From Neomesorhizobium sp963726065 (GTDB lineage Bacteria > Pseudomonadota > Alphaproteobacteria > Rhizobiales > Rhizobiaceae): 64,000 nt of DNA. The position numbers were made by a program, and so were the translations under genes. The notes under the pieces were generated by a model. The model saw only the letters and a list, made by a program, of their open reading frames with translations. It was not told the origin of the DNA and did no database searches. This document shows positions 36,926-46,576 of this stretch, one piece after another. Within the stretch, counting starts at the first letter, position 1; each line of letters begins with the position of its first letter. The stretch is taken from the NCBI GenBank assembly GCA_963726065.1, contig CAVSAU010000016.1, positions 620,001-684,000 on the forward strand, written 5' to 3'.

Positions 36926-38700
36926 GACCCTTCCCTCATGCTTCGCGCGCGCCTTGTGGTCCGGCCCATCTTCCGTCCATCGCGGCGTCGGCGGCTCGAA
37001 CCCCAGCGGACGAACCAGCGACGGCACCTGCGTCGTGTCCAACTCGAAGGTCTGCGTGTCGGCGCTCGATGGTCGGCACGGCCGCGATCAGGCGCTTCGT
37101 GTAGGGGTGCTGCGGAGCGGAGAGCACCGCAGCGGCATCGCCGATTTCGACGATCTGGCCGGCATACATCACCGCGATGCGATGCGCGATGCGCTCGACC
37201 ACCGCCATGTCGTGCGAGATGAAGAGATAGGCGAGGCCGAATTCGCTTCTGCAGGTCGATCAGCAGTTCGAGCACGCGCGCCTGCACCGAGACATCGAGC
37301 GCCGAAACCGCCTCGTCGAGCACGACCACCGATCGGGGTTGAGCATCAGCGCCCGCGCGATGCAGAGGCGCTGCCGCTGGCCGCCGGAGAACTGGTGCGG
37401 ATAGCGGGTCAAGGCAGTTCTTCGGGCAGGCCGACGCGCTTCAGCAGCATCGCCATCCTGTCGCGCACGGCAGCGTCGATGCGCGGCGCCGGCTGCGATG
37501 CAGGTTCGGCCAGGAGGCTGTCGACCGTAGAGGCGCGGATTGAGCGAGGCATAAGGGTTCTGGAACACCATCTGCACGGGCAGATCGCTGTCGCCGGCGA
37601 CGAGTTCCCGCTTCGCCATCGAATCGCACCCCGCGTCGCCGGGACGAGCCCGAGCATGGCGCGCGCGGTGGTCGATTTGCCCGAGCCGCTTTCGCCGACG
37701 ATCGGCGAGCGTCTCGCCCGGCACGAAGATCGAAGTCGACACCGTCGACCGCATGCACGGCACCCGTCGGCCGGCCGAACCAGCCGCCCTTCACACGGGG
37801 AAGCGCACCACGAGCTCGTCGACCGTGACGCACAGGTTCGCGCCGTCCTCTCGCGTTGCCGTCCGGCCGCGCGGCATTGCCGCCCGAGAAATGCGGGACG
37901 GCGTTCAGCAGATGCTGGGTGTACTCGTGCTGTGGATTGTCGAGCATCGGCTCGAGTTCACCCTGCTCCACCGCCACGCCCGTTCTGCATCACCATGATG
38001 CTGGTCGGCGATGCCGGCGACGAGCCCGATGTCGTGGGTGATGAAGATCATCGACATGCCGGTTTCGCGCTTGAGTTCGGCGAGCAAGCGCCATGATCTG
38101 CGCCTGCACCGTCACGTCGAGCGCCGTCGTCGGCTCGTCCGCGATCAGCAGGCGCGGATTGCATGGCCAGCGCCATCGCGATCATCACCCGCTGCCGCAT
38201 GCCGCCGGAAAGCTGGTGCGGGTAGTAGGTCAGGCGCTGCGCGGCATCGGGGATGCGCACGCGGTCGAGCGCGTCCTTCGCGGCGGCTCATCGCCTGCTG
38301 GCCGGTAAGGCCGCGATGCAGGCGGAACGATTCCTCGATCTGCGCGACCGATCGTGAGCACCGGGTTGAGCGAGGTCATCGGCTCCTGGAAGATCATGCC
38401 GATCTCGCCGCCGCGGATCGTCTGTCAGCGCCTGCTCGCGGCGCTTCGGTCGACATCGAGAATCGTTGCCGTCGCTGCGCTGCAGCACGGATCTCGCCAC
38501 TGGTGATCCGGCCGCCGCCGAAATCGACCAGACGGTTGATCGAGAGCGCCGTCACCGACTTGCCGGAGCCGCTCTCGCCGACGATGGCGAGGGTTTCGCC
38601 GGCGGCGAGATCGAAGCTGACGCCCGCGCACGACTTCGCTGGCCTTCGGGTCGCGGCCGAAGCCGACATGGAGGTCGCGGACGGAGAGGAGCGCGGTCAT
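36915..38700 (-). CDS. Oligopeptide-type ABC importer, fused double ATPase (DppD-DppF/GsiA-like), frameshifted
   Basis: ATG at 38700 opens LLSVRDLHVGFGRDPKASEV. Module 1 has Walker A GESGSGKSV, signature QLSGGMRQRVMIAMAL and SMIFITHDIGLVAGI. After QHEYTQHLLNAVPHF a linker leads, without an obvious stop, to module 2: VTVDELVVRFPV, AVHAVDGVDFDL, QFSGGQRQRLCIARALML, VVLDEAVSALDVSVQARVLE and HPYTKRLIAAVPTIERR. The two modules therefore look fused, as in GsiA-type proteins of about 600 residues. Frame changes are numerous, so the fusion needs a clean read. It should power the importer for a MurNAc-containing muropeptide or anhydro-sugar. Confidence 0.82.
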
Positions 38701-39546
38701 CGCTGCGCCCTCCGCGTGCGCGGATCGAGGATGTCGCGCAGCGCGTCGCCGAGCAGGTTGAAGCCGAGGATGCCGAGCATGATGGTGATGCCGGGGAAGA
38801 TCATCAGCCACGGCGCCTGCTCCATCAGGTTCTTGCTCTCGCGACAGCATCACGCCCAAGCGATGGCGCCGGCGGCTGCGTGCCGAGGCCGAGGAAGCTC
38901 AGGCCGGCCTCCGTCAGCAGCGCCCAGGCCAGCGCCAGCGTCACCTGCACCGTCAGCGGCGCGACGAGATTGAGCAGCAGGTGCCGGGTCAGGATGTAGA
39001 CCGCTGCGAGCTGCCGAAGGTGCGCGCCGCGTCGACGAAGTCGCGCTGCTTGAGCGACAGCGCCGGGCCGCGCACGACGCGCGCGAAGATCGGCGTGTAG
39101 ACGATGCCGATGGCGGCGACGCTGGTCCAGGTTCCCGGCCCGGCGATGGCGACGATCAGCATCGCGAGGAGGATCGCCGGAAAGGCGAGCAGCACATCCA
39201 TCACGCGCATCAGGACGCCGTCCCAGCGCCCGCCGAACCACGCGGCGAAGAGCCCGAGCACCGTGCCGGCAGCGTCGCGATCGCGACCGAGGAGAAGGCG
39301 ACGACGAAGGACTGGCCGATGCCGCGCATCAGGCGGCTCGCAATGTCGCGGCCGAACAGGTCCGTGCCCATCCAGTAGGTCGGCGGTCGGCGGCTTGCAG
39401 CCGATCGATGCGGAACTGCTTCAGCGGGTCGTGCGGCGTGAGCCCCAGCGCGCCGAGCACGGCGGCGAGACGATAGACGAGGATGATGACGCGCCGATCC
39501 GCGCCGCTCGGATGCCTGCAAGATCGCAACGCAGCAAGCCCATCAT
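38697..39546 (-). CDS. Oligopeptide-type ABC importer permease (DppC-like), frameshifted
   Basis: Start at the ATG overlapping the DppB-like stop (39546). Recognisable pieces are YWMGTDLFGRDIASRLMRGIG, LGLFAAWFGGRWDGVLMRVMD, VLLAFPAILLAMLIVAIAGP, IGIVYTPIFARVVRGPALS, LAWALLTEAGLSFLGLGTQP and the tail LGILGFNLLGDALRDILDPR to the stop at 38697. GTDxxGRD, FLGLG and the LGDxLRDxLDPR end are hallmarks of the family. Several frame changes lie between them. The stop overlaps the ATPase start (ATGA). Confidence 0.85.
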
Positions 39547-40512
39547 TGGTTGCCCAGCCGGATGCGCGGATCGAGCGCCACATAGGCGAGATCGACGAGC
39601 AGGTTCACGATCGAGGAAGTTGAAGGCGATGAACAGCACCGCGCCCTGCACCAGCGCATAGTCGCGCTGCGTGATCGCATCGAGCACCAGCCGGCCGAGG
39701 CCGGGCAGCGCAAAGATCTGCTCGACGATCACCGCGCCGCCGAGCAGGTAGCCGAACTCGACGCCGCTCAGCGTCACCACCGGGATCAGCGCATTGGGCA
39801 GCGCATGACGCCAGACCACGCTCCGCGCCGACGCGCCCTTGCTGCGCGCGGTGCGCACATAGTCGTCGCTCAGCACGTCGAGCATCGCCGAGCGCGAGAT
39901 GCGCGTGACCGAGGCAGCGAAGGCAAAGCCCAGCGTCAGCGCCGGGCAGGATCAGCTGGCTCGAGGTTGCCGAGCGGATCGACGTAGAGCGGCGTGAACG
40001 TCGCCCATCGGTCGGCAGCACGCCGAAATAGACCGAGAGCACGTAGATGATGAGCAGCCCGACGACGAAGCTCGGCGTCGATTGGCCGATCATGGCGAAG
40101 AGCCGCACGCCGAGATCGGACGGCCGTTCGTTGCGGGTCGCGGCGAAGACGCCGGCCGGAACGCCGACCGCAAGCGCGATCACCATCGACAGCAGCGCCA
40201 GCTCCAGCGTCAGCGGAAAGCGCTGCGAGGATCACCTCGAGCACCGGCTTGCCGTAGGTCACCGAGATGCCGAGGTCGCCCTGGAACAGGCCCGTGCAGC
40301 CAGCGCCAGTATTGCACGTGCACACGGCTGGTCGATGCCGAAATAGGCGGCGAGCGCATGCGCGCTGCGCGTCGGTCAGCAGCCCCGCCTCGGTGCCCAG
40401 CATCGCGGTGATCGCGTCGCCGGGCACCAGCCGGATGGCGAAGAAGACGAGGACGCGACACGCCGAGCAGGATCAGCGGAAACGTCAGCAGCCGCCGCGT
40501 CGAGTAGTTCAT
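39543..40512 (-). CDS. Oligopeptide-type ABC importer permease (DppB-like), frameshifted
   Basis: ATG at 40512 opens NYSTRRLLTFPLILLGVS, then GDAITAMLGTEAGLLTD, GDLGISVTYGKPVLEV, IALAVGVPAGVFAATRNERP, MIGQSTPSFVVGLLIIYVLS, LSDDYVRTARSKGASARSVVW and LGGAVIVEQIFALPGLGRLV, ending DLAYVALDPRIRLGNQ. The EAA loop (YVRTARSKGAS), the GAVIVExIFxLPGLGRL motif and the YxxxDPRIR end are those of DppB. Frame changes are frequent. It follows the binding-protein gene by 57 bases and overlaps the DppC-like gene. Confidence 0.85.
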
Positions 40513-40569
40513 GGTCGAGCGCACCTGCCCCGCCGAGCACGGGGAGCCGTGGCCGTGGAGGGGCTCCGC

Positions 40570-42157
40570 TCAGAGTTCATGGCCGCCGCTTCGCGTGTCT
40601 GCCCCGCTGTCGGAGCTAGCGCTGCGATCGGTGACCTTGCTCAGCGCAGAACAGCGTGCCGGTCGGCGACGGCTCAAAGCCCTGCACGGTCTTCTGCTGC
40701 GCCGTGTAGGTGTTGGATGTCGAGAGCCAGACCCAGGGCGACAGCTCGGCGAGCCGCGCCTCGAACTGCTGGAAGATCGCCTTGCGCTTCTCGACGATCG
40801 GTCTCGACGCGGCCCTGCTGCAGCAGGCTGTCGAGTTCGTCGTCGACGAAGTTGGAGACCTTCTGCAGGTTGCCGTCCTTGGTGAAGTAGCGGTTGTACA
40901 TCGGGTACGGGTCCGGCCGGCCGCCGTTCTGCGCCACCGCCATGTCGAAGTCGCCCGGCGAGCCAGCGGTCGACATAGACGTTGAGCTCCATCATCTCGA
41001 TGTCGAGCGTGATGCCGATCTCGGCGAGCTGGCTCTGCAGCACCTGCGCTTCGGCGGCAGCGCGACCGGCGGCTCGCCGGTCGCGGCGATCACCTTCGCG
41101 GTGAAGCCATCGGCGAGGCCTGCACTCGGCCATCAGCTGTCTTGGCCTTCTCGACATCCTGCGTGTAGCAGAACAGGCGTCGACGGATCGCTGGCGATAG
41201 GCCGGCATCGTCAGCGGCCCGGTGACCTTGCCTTCGCCGATCAGCGCGGTGTCGAGAATCGTCCTGCCGGTTGACGGCGCAGGAGATCGCCTGGCGCACC
41301 TTGCAGGTCGTCCATCGGCGGGCGCGACGGGTTGAGCTGCAGCACGTTGTAGGCAAGGCCCGGCGCGCGGTTGAGCTGGAGGTTCGGCTCGTTCGGGACG
41401 AGCGTTGCGACCAGCGGATCGTTGAGCAGCGCGAAGTCGGTCTGGCCGGCGCGGAGCGAGGCGAGGATCGCGGTCTCGTCGGGCAGCACCGAGATGGTGA
41501 TGCCGTCGACACCAGTCTTGCCGCCGGCCCAGTTCGCGTTGGCGCTCAGCACTTCCTTGGAGTTCGGATCCCACTCGTCGAGCTTGAACGGGCCGGAGCC
41601 GATGGCGGTCGTGCCGATCGTGCCGGCGGCGATCGCGCTGGCCGGCACGATCGACGGCGTTGATCGTCGCCATGGCGACGAGGATCGGCGCATCGGGCTG
41701 GCGACAGGTTGAAGATGACGGTCGTCGGCGTCGGGCGTATCGATCGAGGCGATCGAGAGGAAGTTGGCGCGTGCGGCCGCGGCCGTCTCTTCGTCGAGCA
41801 GGCGCTCGAACGACGCCTTCACGTCGGCCGAGGTGACCGCTGCGCCGTCCGAGAATTTCGCGTTCGGGTCGAGCTTGAAGGTCAGCGTCATGCCGTCGGC
41901 CGAGAATTCCCAGCTGTCGGCGATCGCCGGGGACGACGTTGTAGCTTGGCGTCGAGCCGGACCAGCGGCTCATAGATCAGTTCGAGCAGGCGCAGCGACG
42001 AGAACGCCGTCTGCTTGTGCGGGTCGAGGCCGGTCGCGTCCTGCGCCCAGGCCATGCGCAAGGTCTCTGCGCTGGCCGGCGTCGCAAGCGCTGAAATTCC
42101 AAGCACCGCCGCCAACGCGATTGCCGAAAGATGCGTCTTTGAACGTTCCATTGTCAT
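40570..42157 (-). CDS. Oligopeptide-type ABC binding protein (DppA-like), frameshifted
   Basis: A signal peptide (IALAAVLGISALATPASA) is followed by ETLRMAWAQDATGLDPHKQ, LLELIYEPLVRLDAKLQ, LTFKLDPNAKFSDGAAVTSADVKAS-type sequence, GPFKLDEWDPNSKEV, LNPSRPPMDD, DFDMAVAQNGGRPDPYPMY and the end VWLSTSNTYTAQQKTVQGF then ALSKVT. That is the standard SBP_bac_5 layout of about 520 residues. Frame changes are numerous; one extra T near the end was located. The gene starts 46 bases after murQ on the same strand, which points to a MurNAc-derived or muropeptide ligand. Confidence 0.87.
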
Positions 42158-42203
42158 TGATTCCTCCCGTGGTTCAGTTCATCACAGTTGAAACAGGCAG
42201 CGC

Positions 42204-43148
42204 TCACCGCGTGGCGGAGCCGCCTTCCTCGATCGCTCGTCGCAGAAATCCGCCGGCGCCCTCAAGGGCGCTCCGCGCTTCGGCCAGACTCATTCCCGTC
42301 AGTGTTATCAGGATTGCCAGCTTCACGTCATTGCCCGTCTTGTCGAGCGCGGCGCGTGCCTCTTCCAGCGTGCAACCGGTCGCCTGGGTGACAATACGCG
42401 CAGCTCGCGCCACCAGCTTCCTGTTGCTGGCGTGCAGATCGACCATCAGATTCTGGTAGGTCTTGCCGATGCGGATCATAGCTGCCGTCGTCAACATGTT
42501 CAGCACCAGCTTTTCCGCGGTTCCGGACTTCATGCGCGTCGAGCCGGTCAGTACTTCAGGCCCGACCACCGGCGAGATGGCGATGTCGGCGTCGGCCGCG
42601 ATGGCGGACTTCGGATTGCAGGAGAGCGCGACAGTCATGGCGCCGATCTTCCTGGCATAGTCCAGACCGCCGATCACGTAAGGGGTACGGCCGCTGGCCG
42701 CGATTCCGACCACGACGTCGGCGGCGGTGAGATTGATTTCCTCCAGCGCTTCGCGGCCCTTCTGCTGGCTGTCCTCAGCGCCTTCCGTGGCGCTCACAAG
42801 GGCCTTAGGTCCGCCGGCGATCAGGCCAACGACCATGCCGGCAGGCACACGAAAGGTCGGCGGACATTCGGAAGCGTCGAGGACGCCTAGGCGCCCGCTG
42901 GTTCCGGCGCCCATGTAGATCAGCCGAGCGCCATTCTGAAAGGCGATCGCGACGCGATCGACCGCAGCCGCTATCTCGGGAATGACCTTCTCGACAGCAG
43001 CGGCGACGATTTTGTCTTCGTCGTTGATCTTGCGCAGGATGTCGGCCGTCGGCAGCAGGTCGATGTCCATGGTGCGCGGGTTCCGATCCTCGGAAACCAG
43101 TTGCTCCAACTCGGCGATCAAAGCGCGTTCCAACACCTGGCCACTCAC
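42204..43148 (-). CDS. murQ: N-acetylmuramic acid 6-phosphate etherase
   Basis: Cytosolic lyase that cleaves the D-lactyl ether of MurNAc-6-phosphate to GlcNAc-6-phosphate and lactate. 314 intact residues. The SIS sugar-binding motif LIYMGAGTSGRLGVLDASEC lies near 75-95, with the conserved LIAGGPKAL and ATEGAEDS near 110-125 (catalytic Glu), then GIAASGRTPYVIG near 150 and GSTRMKSGTAEKLVLNM near 205. It begins the importer/anmK part of the MurNAc operon and lies just downstream of two inverted repeats at 43311-43360. Confidence 0.96.
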   Translation of the reverse strand: MSGQVLERALIAELEQLVSEDRNPRTMDIDLLPTADILRKINDEDKIVAAAVEKVIPEIAAAVDRVAIAFQNGARLIYMGAGTSGRLGVLDASECPPTFRVPAGMVVGLIAGGPKALVSATEGAEDSQQKGREALEEINLTAADVVVGIAASGRTPYVIGGLDYARKIGAMTVALSCNPKSAIAADADIAISPVVGPEVLTGSTRMKSGTAEKLVLNMLTTAAMIRIGKTYQNLMVDLHASNRKLVARAARIVTQATGCTLEEARAALDKTGNDVKLAILITLTGMSLAEARSALEGAGGFLRRAIEEGGSATR

Positions 43149-43310
43149 CCATCAACTGTTACGGCCAAGCCCGATCCGGCCGCAATCTCGCGGCTTAAGG
43201 GCATCGGACCGCGATTGCTTGCGGTTGTCGATGCCGTCTCGATCGACTTGGTCGGAGCCTGCGCCAGACCGGTTTGAGGCCGGCTGCTTCAAGGTCCCGT
43301 TAACGATTTA

Positions 43311-43360
43311 GAATGGAATATTCATTCGGTCAACAAGAATTGGAATATTTCATTCCAATT
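43311..43360. promoter_or_regulatory. Tandem inverted repeats upstream of murQ (candidate RpiR/MurR operators)
   Basis: Site 1 at 43311-43327 is an imperfect palindrome GAATGGAATATTCATTC. Site 2 at 43338-43360 has perfect 9-base arms AATTGGAAT (43338-43346) and ATTCCAATT (43352-43360) around a 5-base spacer. A site with the same TTGGAAT-N5-ATTCC core and spacing lies at 45612-45628 between murA and the RpiR-family gene. The common motif makes that regulator the obvious binder. Confidence 0.72.
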
Positions 43361-43371
43361 CGGCAACGTCC

Positions 43372-44250
43372 TCATGACGACCTTTTTGCCAGGATGATGC
43401 CGCCGGCGACCGCGTCGCCATCGGCAGGCTTCAGCCTCCGGCGCACATCGGGCGAAAGCCAGGGTTCGAGCGGAGAAGAAAGGCCGCCGAGCAGGGTCAC
43501 GCGCGGCGCACCTTGGTCGAACAGCACACGCACCAGAGCATCGATTTGCTCGGCCGCCGATTGCACGATCCGTCGACCGGCGGCATCGCCCTGGTCGGCA
43601 TGCCGCATCACCATAGGGGCGAGGGCGGCGTAGTCCGTAGCGGTTGAGCGATCCATCCAGGCCACCGCCTCCATGGGATCGTCCTGGAAGCGGTGCATCA
43701 CTTCGGCAAGCAGCGCTGAACGGTCGTGACGGCCGTCATGGGCACGCAAGGCGAGCTGAACCGCCTTCAGACCGAGATCGGCGCCGCTGCCCTCGTCGGA
43801 GATCGGAAAACCGTAGCCGCCGACACGCAGATCCCTGCCTTCGACGAAGCCGATGCCGATCGAGCCGGTCCCGGCGATGACGATGGCTCCATCCTGTCCG
43901 GAATGGGCGCCGAGGCAGGCGCCTATGGCATCGCTGACAAAGGTGACCCGCGCGAAGGGATGGGGGATCGCTTGCAAGGTCTCCAGCGCGCCCTTGCGGC
44001 CAATGCCGGCAAGTCCGATGCCAACATGTGTACGCGCCAGGTCGCCAGCCCCCAAACCCGCTTCGCCGACCGCGGCTGCGAACGCCCGCGAGATCGAAGC
44101 CCAGGCTTTATCGATGCCGAGCCGTGTGGTTGCCGGCCCGGACAAACCCTGCCCGAGCAGCGTACCCTCCCCGTCCTCGATGCGGGCGCGGCAGCCGGTG
44201 CCGCCGCCATCGACCCCGAGATAGAAATGCGGTCCGGAGTCGGCACTCAT
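43372..44250 (-). CDS. BadF/BcrA-family amino-sugar kinase (GlcNAc/MurNAc kinase-like)
   Basis: 292 residues from ATG 44250; the open frame extends far upstream but homology begins here. The ATP-site motif YLGVDGGGTGCRARIED is at residues 9-25, GIGLAGIGRKGALE near 95, VSDAIGACLGAHSG near 120 (catalytic Asp), AGTGSIGIGF near 145, SDEGSGADLGLKAV near 170, and VTLLGGLSSPLEPWL near the end. This family includes N-acetylglucosamine kinase and MurNAc kinases. Without a PTS in the locus, a kinase is needed to phosphorylate imported MurNAc or GlcNAc for MurQ, and this gene fits. It overlaps the end of murA by four bases. Confidence 0.87.
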   Translation of the reverse strand: MSADSGPHFYLGVDGGGTGCRARIEDGEGTLLGQGLSGPATTRLGIDKAWASISRAFAAAVGEAGLGAGDLARTHVGIGLAGIGRKGALETLQAIPHPFARVTFVSDAIGACLGAHSGQDGAIVIAGTGSIGIGFVEGRDLRVGGYGFPISDEGSGADLGLKAVQLALRAHDGRHDRSALLAEVMHRFQDDPMEAVAWMDRSTATDYAALAPMVMRHADQGDAAGRRIVQSAAEQIDALVRVLFDQGAPRVTLLGGLSSPLEPWLSPDVRRRLKPADGDAVAGGIILAKRSS

Positions 44251-45504
44251 CCGCCTACCCGCTCGATCGTCGCGCCGCACAGGCGCAGCTTGCGGTCGAG
44301 TTCCTCGTAGCCACGGTCCAGGTGGTAGACCCGGTTGATCACCGTCTCGCCATTCGCGACAAGCGCCGCGAGCACCAGCGAAACCGAGGCGCGCAGATCC
44401 GTCGCCATGACCTGCGCCCCATGCAGCGGAGCGCCCCCGCGCACCAGTGCGGTGGTTCCCTGCAAGGTGATGTTGGCGCCGAGCCGCATCAGTTCGGGCA
44501 CATGCATGAAGCGGTTTTCGAAGACGGTCTCGCGCAACAAGGCCGCGCCACCGGCACAGCACATCAGCGCCATGAACTGCGCCTGCAGGTCGGTCGGAAA
44601 ACCAGGATAGGGTTCGGTGGTTATGTCGACGCTCTTCAGGGGGCCGTCGCGCGAAACGATCAGCCCCCGGTCACCCGGCCATACCGTGACCCCGGTCGCC
44701 TCGAGCGTTTGCACGACGGAAGCAAGATGTTCGAGCCGCGCATGAGTGAGTTCAAGCTGCCCACCGGTGATGGCCGCGGCAATCGCATAGGTGCCGGCTT
44801 CGATGCGGTCGGGGATCGTGTGATGTGTCGCCGCGCGCCATGTTGTCGAGCCTTCGACCAGAATACGATGGGTGCCGGCGCCCTCGATGCGAGCACCCAT
44901 CGCGATCAGGCAGGCGGCTAGATCGGCGACCTCCGGCTCACGCGCTGCGTTGACGATTTCGGTCTCGCCCTTGGCCGTCGTCGCCGCCATCATCGCCGTC
45001 TCGGTTGCGCCGACGGACGGAGAACTCGAGCACCACGCGGCCGCCAGTCAATCCGTTCGGCGCGGCGGCGACGATCAGCCCGTTCTGGATGCCGATGTCG
45101 GCGCCGAGCGCGGCCAGTGTCTTCACATGCATGTCGACCGGCCGCGCGCCGATCGCGCAGCCGCCGGGCAGCGATACCCGTGCATGGCCGAACCGCGCCA
45201 GCAGCGGCCCAAGCACCAGCACCGTCGCCCGCATCTTGCGCACGGTGTCGTAGCTGGTCTCCGTGGAGACGGCAGAGCTTGTGTCAATGACAGCCGAATG
45301 GGCGACGCGGCTGACAATGGCGCCGTGCAACGCTACGACCCCCAACATGTTGTCGACGTCGGTGACCGAAGGAAGATTGGTCAGTTCAAGTGGATAAGGA
45401 CTGAGCAGGGAGGCGGCGATCTGCGGAAGAGAGGCATTCTTGGCGCCGGAGATGGTGACCGCGCCCTGCAGCCTTTGCCCACCAACAATCCGCAATTTGT
45501 CCAT
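44247..45504 (-). CDS. murA: UDP-N-acetylglucosamine 1-carboxyvinyltransferase, one frameshift
   Basis: MurA adds enolpyruvate to UDP-GlcNAc, the first committed step of peptidoglycan synthesis. The N-terminus MDKLRIVGGQRLQGAVTISG and AKNASLPQIAASLL (Lys-Asn motif), the fosfomycin-reactive Cys in SLPGGCAIGARPVDMH, and later EVADLAACLIAMGARIEGAG, IPDRIEAGTYAIAAAIT, TDLQAQFMAL and ATDLRASVSLVLAAL are present. One extra C near 45010 separates the two parts. About 418 residues when repaired. Its place in a recycling operon suggests a second, non-housekeeping copy, which cannot be confirmed from this window. Confidence 0.9.
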
Positions 45505-45611
45505 CAGGCCTTACCAATCCATTCGGCGGGGCCGGCAGCCCCGGGTCGAACTCGACCCCACCACCCCTCGCCCGGGAGAGTTGATCCTGTATTCTCCACT
45601 GTCAATCTCGG

Positions 45612-45628
45612 TTGGAATATTTTATTCC
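45612..45628. promoter_or_regulatory. Candidate RpiR/MurR operator between murA and the regulator
   Basis: TTGGAAT at 45612-45618, a 5-base spacer, then ATTCC at 45624-45628. It shares core and spacing with the repeat at 43338-43360. It lies in the 172-base divergent region between murA (start 45504) and the RpiR gene (start 45677), where it could control both. Confidence 0.65.
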
Positions 45629-45676
45629 TATTTCAGTGATTGCCAGCGGCGCTGTCGCGACAAGGGAAGAGGTGAG

Positions 45677-46537
45677 ATGTCGATCCTTAGGAAAATCCAG
45701 GCAACGCTGGACACCATGGCTCCCGCCGACCGGCAGATCGGTCAGTACATCGTCGACAATCCCGACCAGATGTTGCGCCTTTCCTCGGCAGCCCTGGCCG
45801 AAGAGACCGGGCGCAGCCAGTCGAGCGTGGTCAAGTTTTCGCAGAAGCTCGGTTACGCCGGCTACCAGGACCTGAAACTCGCCGTCAGCGAGGCAAAGGC
45901 GCAGGAATGGAGCGTGCCGGCGGGCATGGTCCACGGGACCATCGAACGCGGTGACGGCTACATCGCCGTGCTGCAAAAGCTGGTGGCCAGCAAGCTCGCC
46001 TCGATGCAGCAGACGATTTCGGCCAACAGCGAACAGAACATCGGCAAGGTTCTGAAACTGCTTGACGAGGCCGACCGCATCCACCTCGCCGGTGTTGGCG
46101 CCTCGTCGCTTGTGGCGCGCGACTTTTCCTACAAGCTGATGAAACTTGGCCGCAACGTCATGCACGACAGCGACAGCCATGTGCAGATGGCGAGCGCGTC
46201 GACGCTTACCGCCAAGGACGTCATGTTCGCGCTTTCGCATTCGGGCGCCAGCATCGAGACCTTGCGGATCGCGGAACTGGCACGGCAGCGGGGAGCCGCG
46301 GTGGTGGTGGTCACGTCGATGAGCGACAATCCGTTGAGCCGGGTCGCCAACGTCCTTCTCTACACCATCGCCGACGAGGATCGCGTGCGGTCTTCTTCGA
46401 TCACCGCCCGCGACGCGCAGCTGACGTTGACCGATCTGCTGTTCATCCTGCTCGTCCAGCGGCAACCCAACGCCAACGACTACATCCACGACAGCGAGGA
46501 TGCGGTATCCGTGTTGAAGGCACGGCAGCTCGTATAG
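45677..46537 (+). CDS. RpiR-family regulator with SIS domain (MurR-like)
   Basis: 286 residues. The HTH_6 domain is LRKIQATLDTMAPADRQIGQ then AALAEETGRSQSSVVKFSQKLGYAGYQDLK (residues 1-75). The SIS domain follows at about 115-265: RIHLAGVGASSLVARDFSYKL, MFALSHSGASIETLRIA and VVVVTSMSDNPLSRVAN. ATG at 45677 has AGAGGTGAG upstream. Members of this family sense sugar phosphates; in MurR the effector is MurNAc-6-phosphate. Divergence from murA and the shared inverted repeats support control of this MurNAc locus. Confidence 0.92.
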   Translation: MSILRKIQATLDTMAPADRQIGQYIVDNPDQMLRLSSAALAEETGRSQSSVVKFSQKLGYAGYQDLKLAVSEAKAQEWSVPAGMVHGTIERGDGYIAVLQKLVASKLASMQQTISANSEQNIGKVLKLLDEADRIHLAGVGASSLVARDFSYKLMKLGRNVMHDSDSHVQMASASTLTAKDVMFALSHSGASIETLRIAELARQRGAAVVVVTSMSDNPLSRVANVLLYTIADEDRVRSSSITARDAQLTLTDLLFILLVQRQPNANDYIHDSEDAVSVLKARQLV

Positions 46538-46576
46538 GACAATCCCCTCCGACAACGCACAGGGTTTTGCCCGCAC

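Noticed and set aside
36852..38096. A 414-codon plus-strand frame in the MurNAc locus
   Set aside because: It runs opposite to the ATPase and hydrolase genes and arises only because the true frames are broken.
34756..42157. Interpretation of the island as an inactivated, decaying operon
   Set aside because: All catalytic motifs survive, no substitutions to stop codons were found within restored frames, and single-base removal repairs the junctions tested; decay would not look like this.
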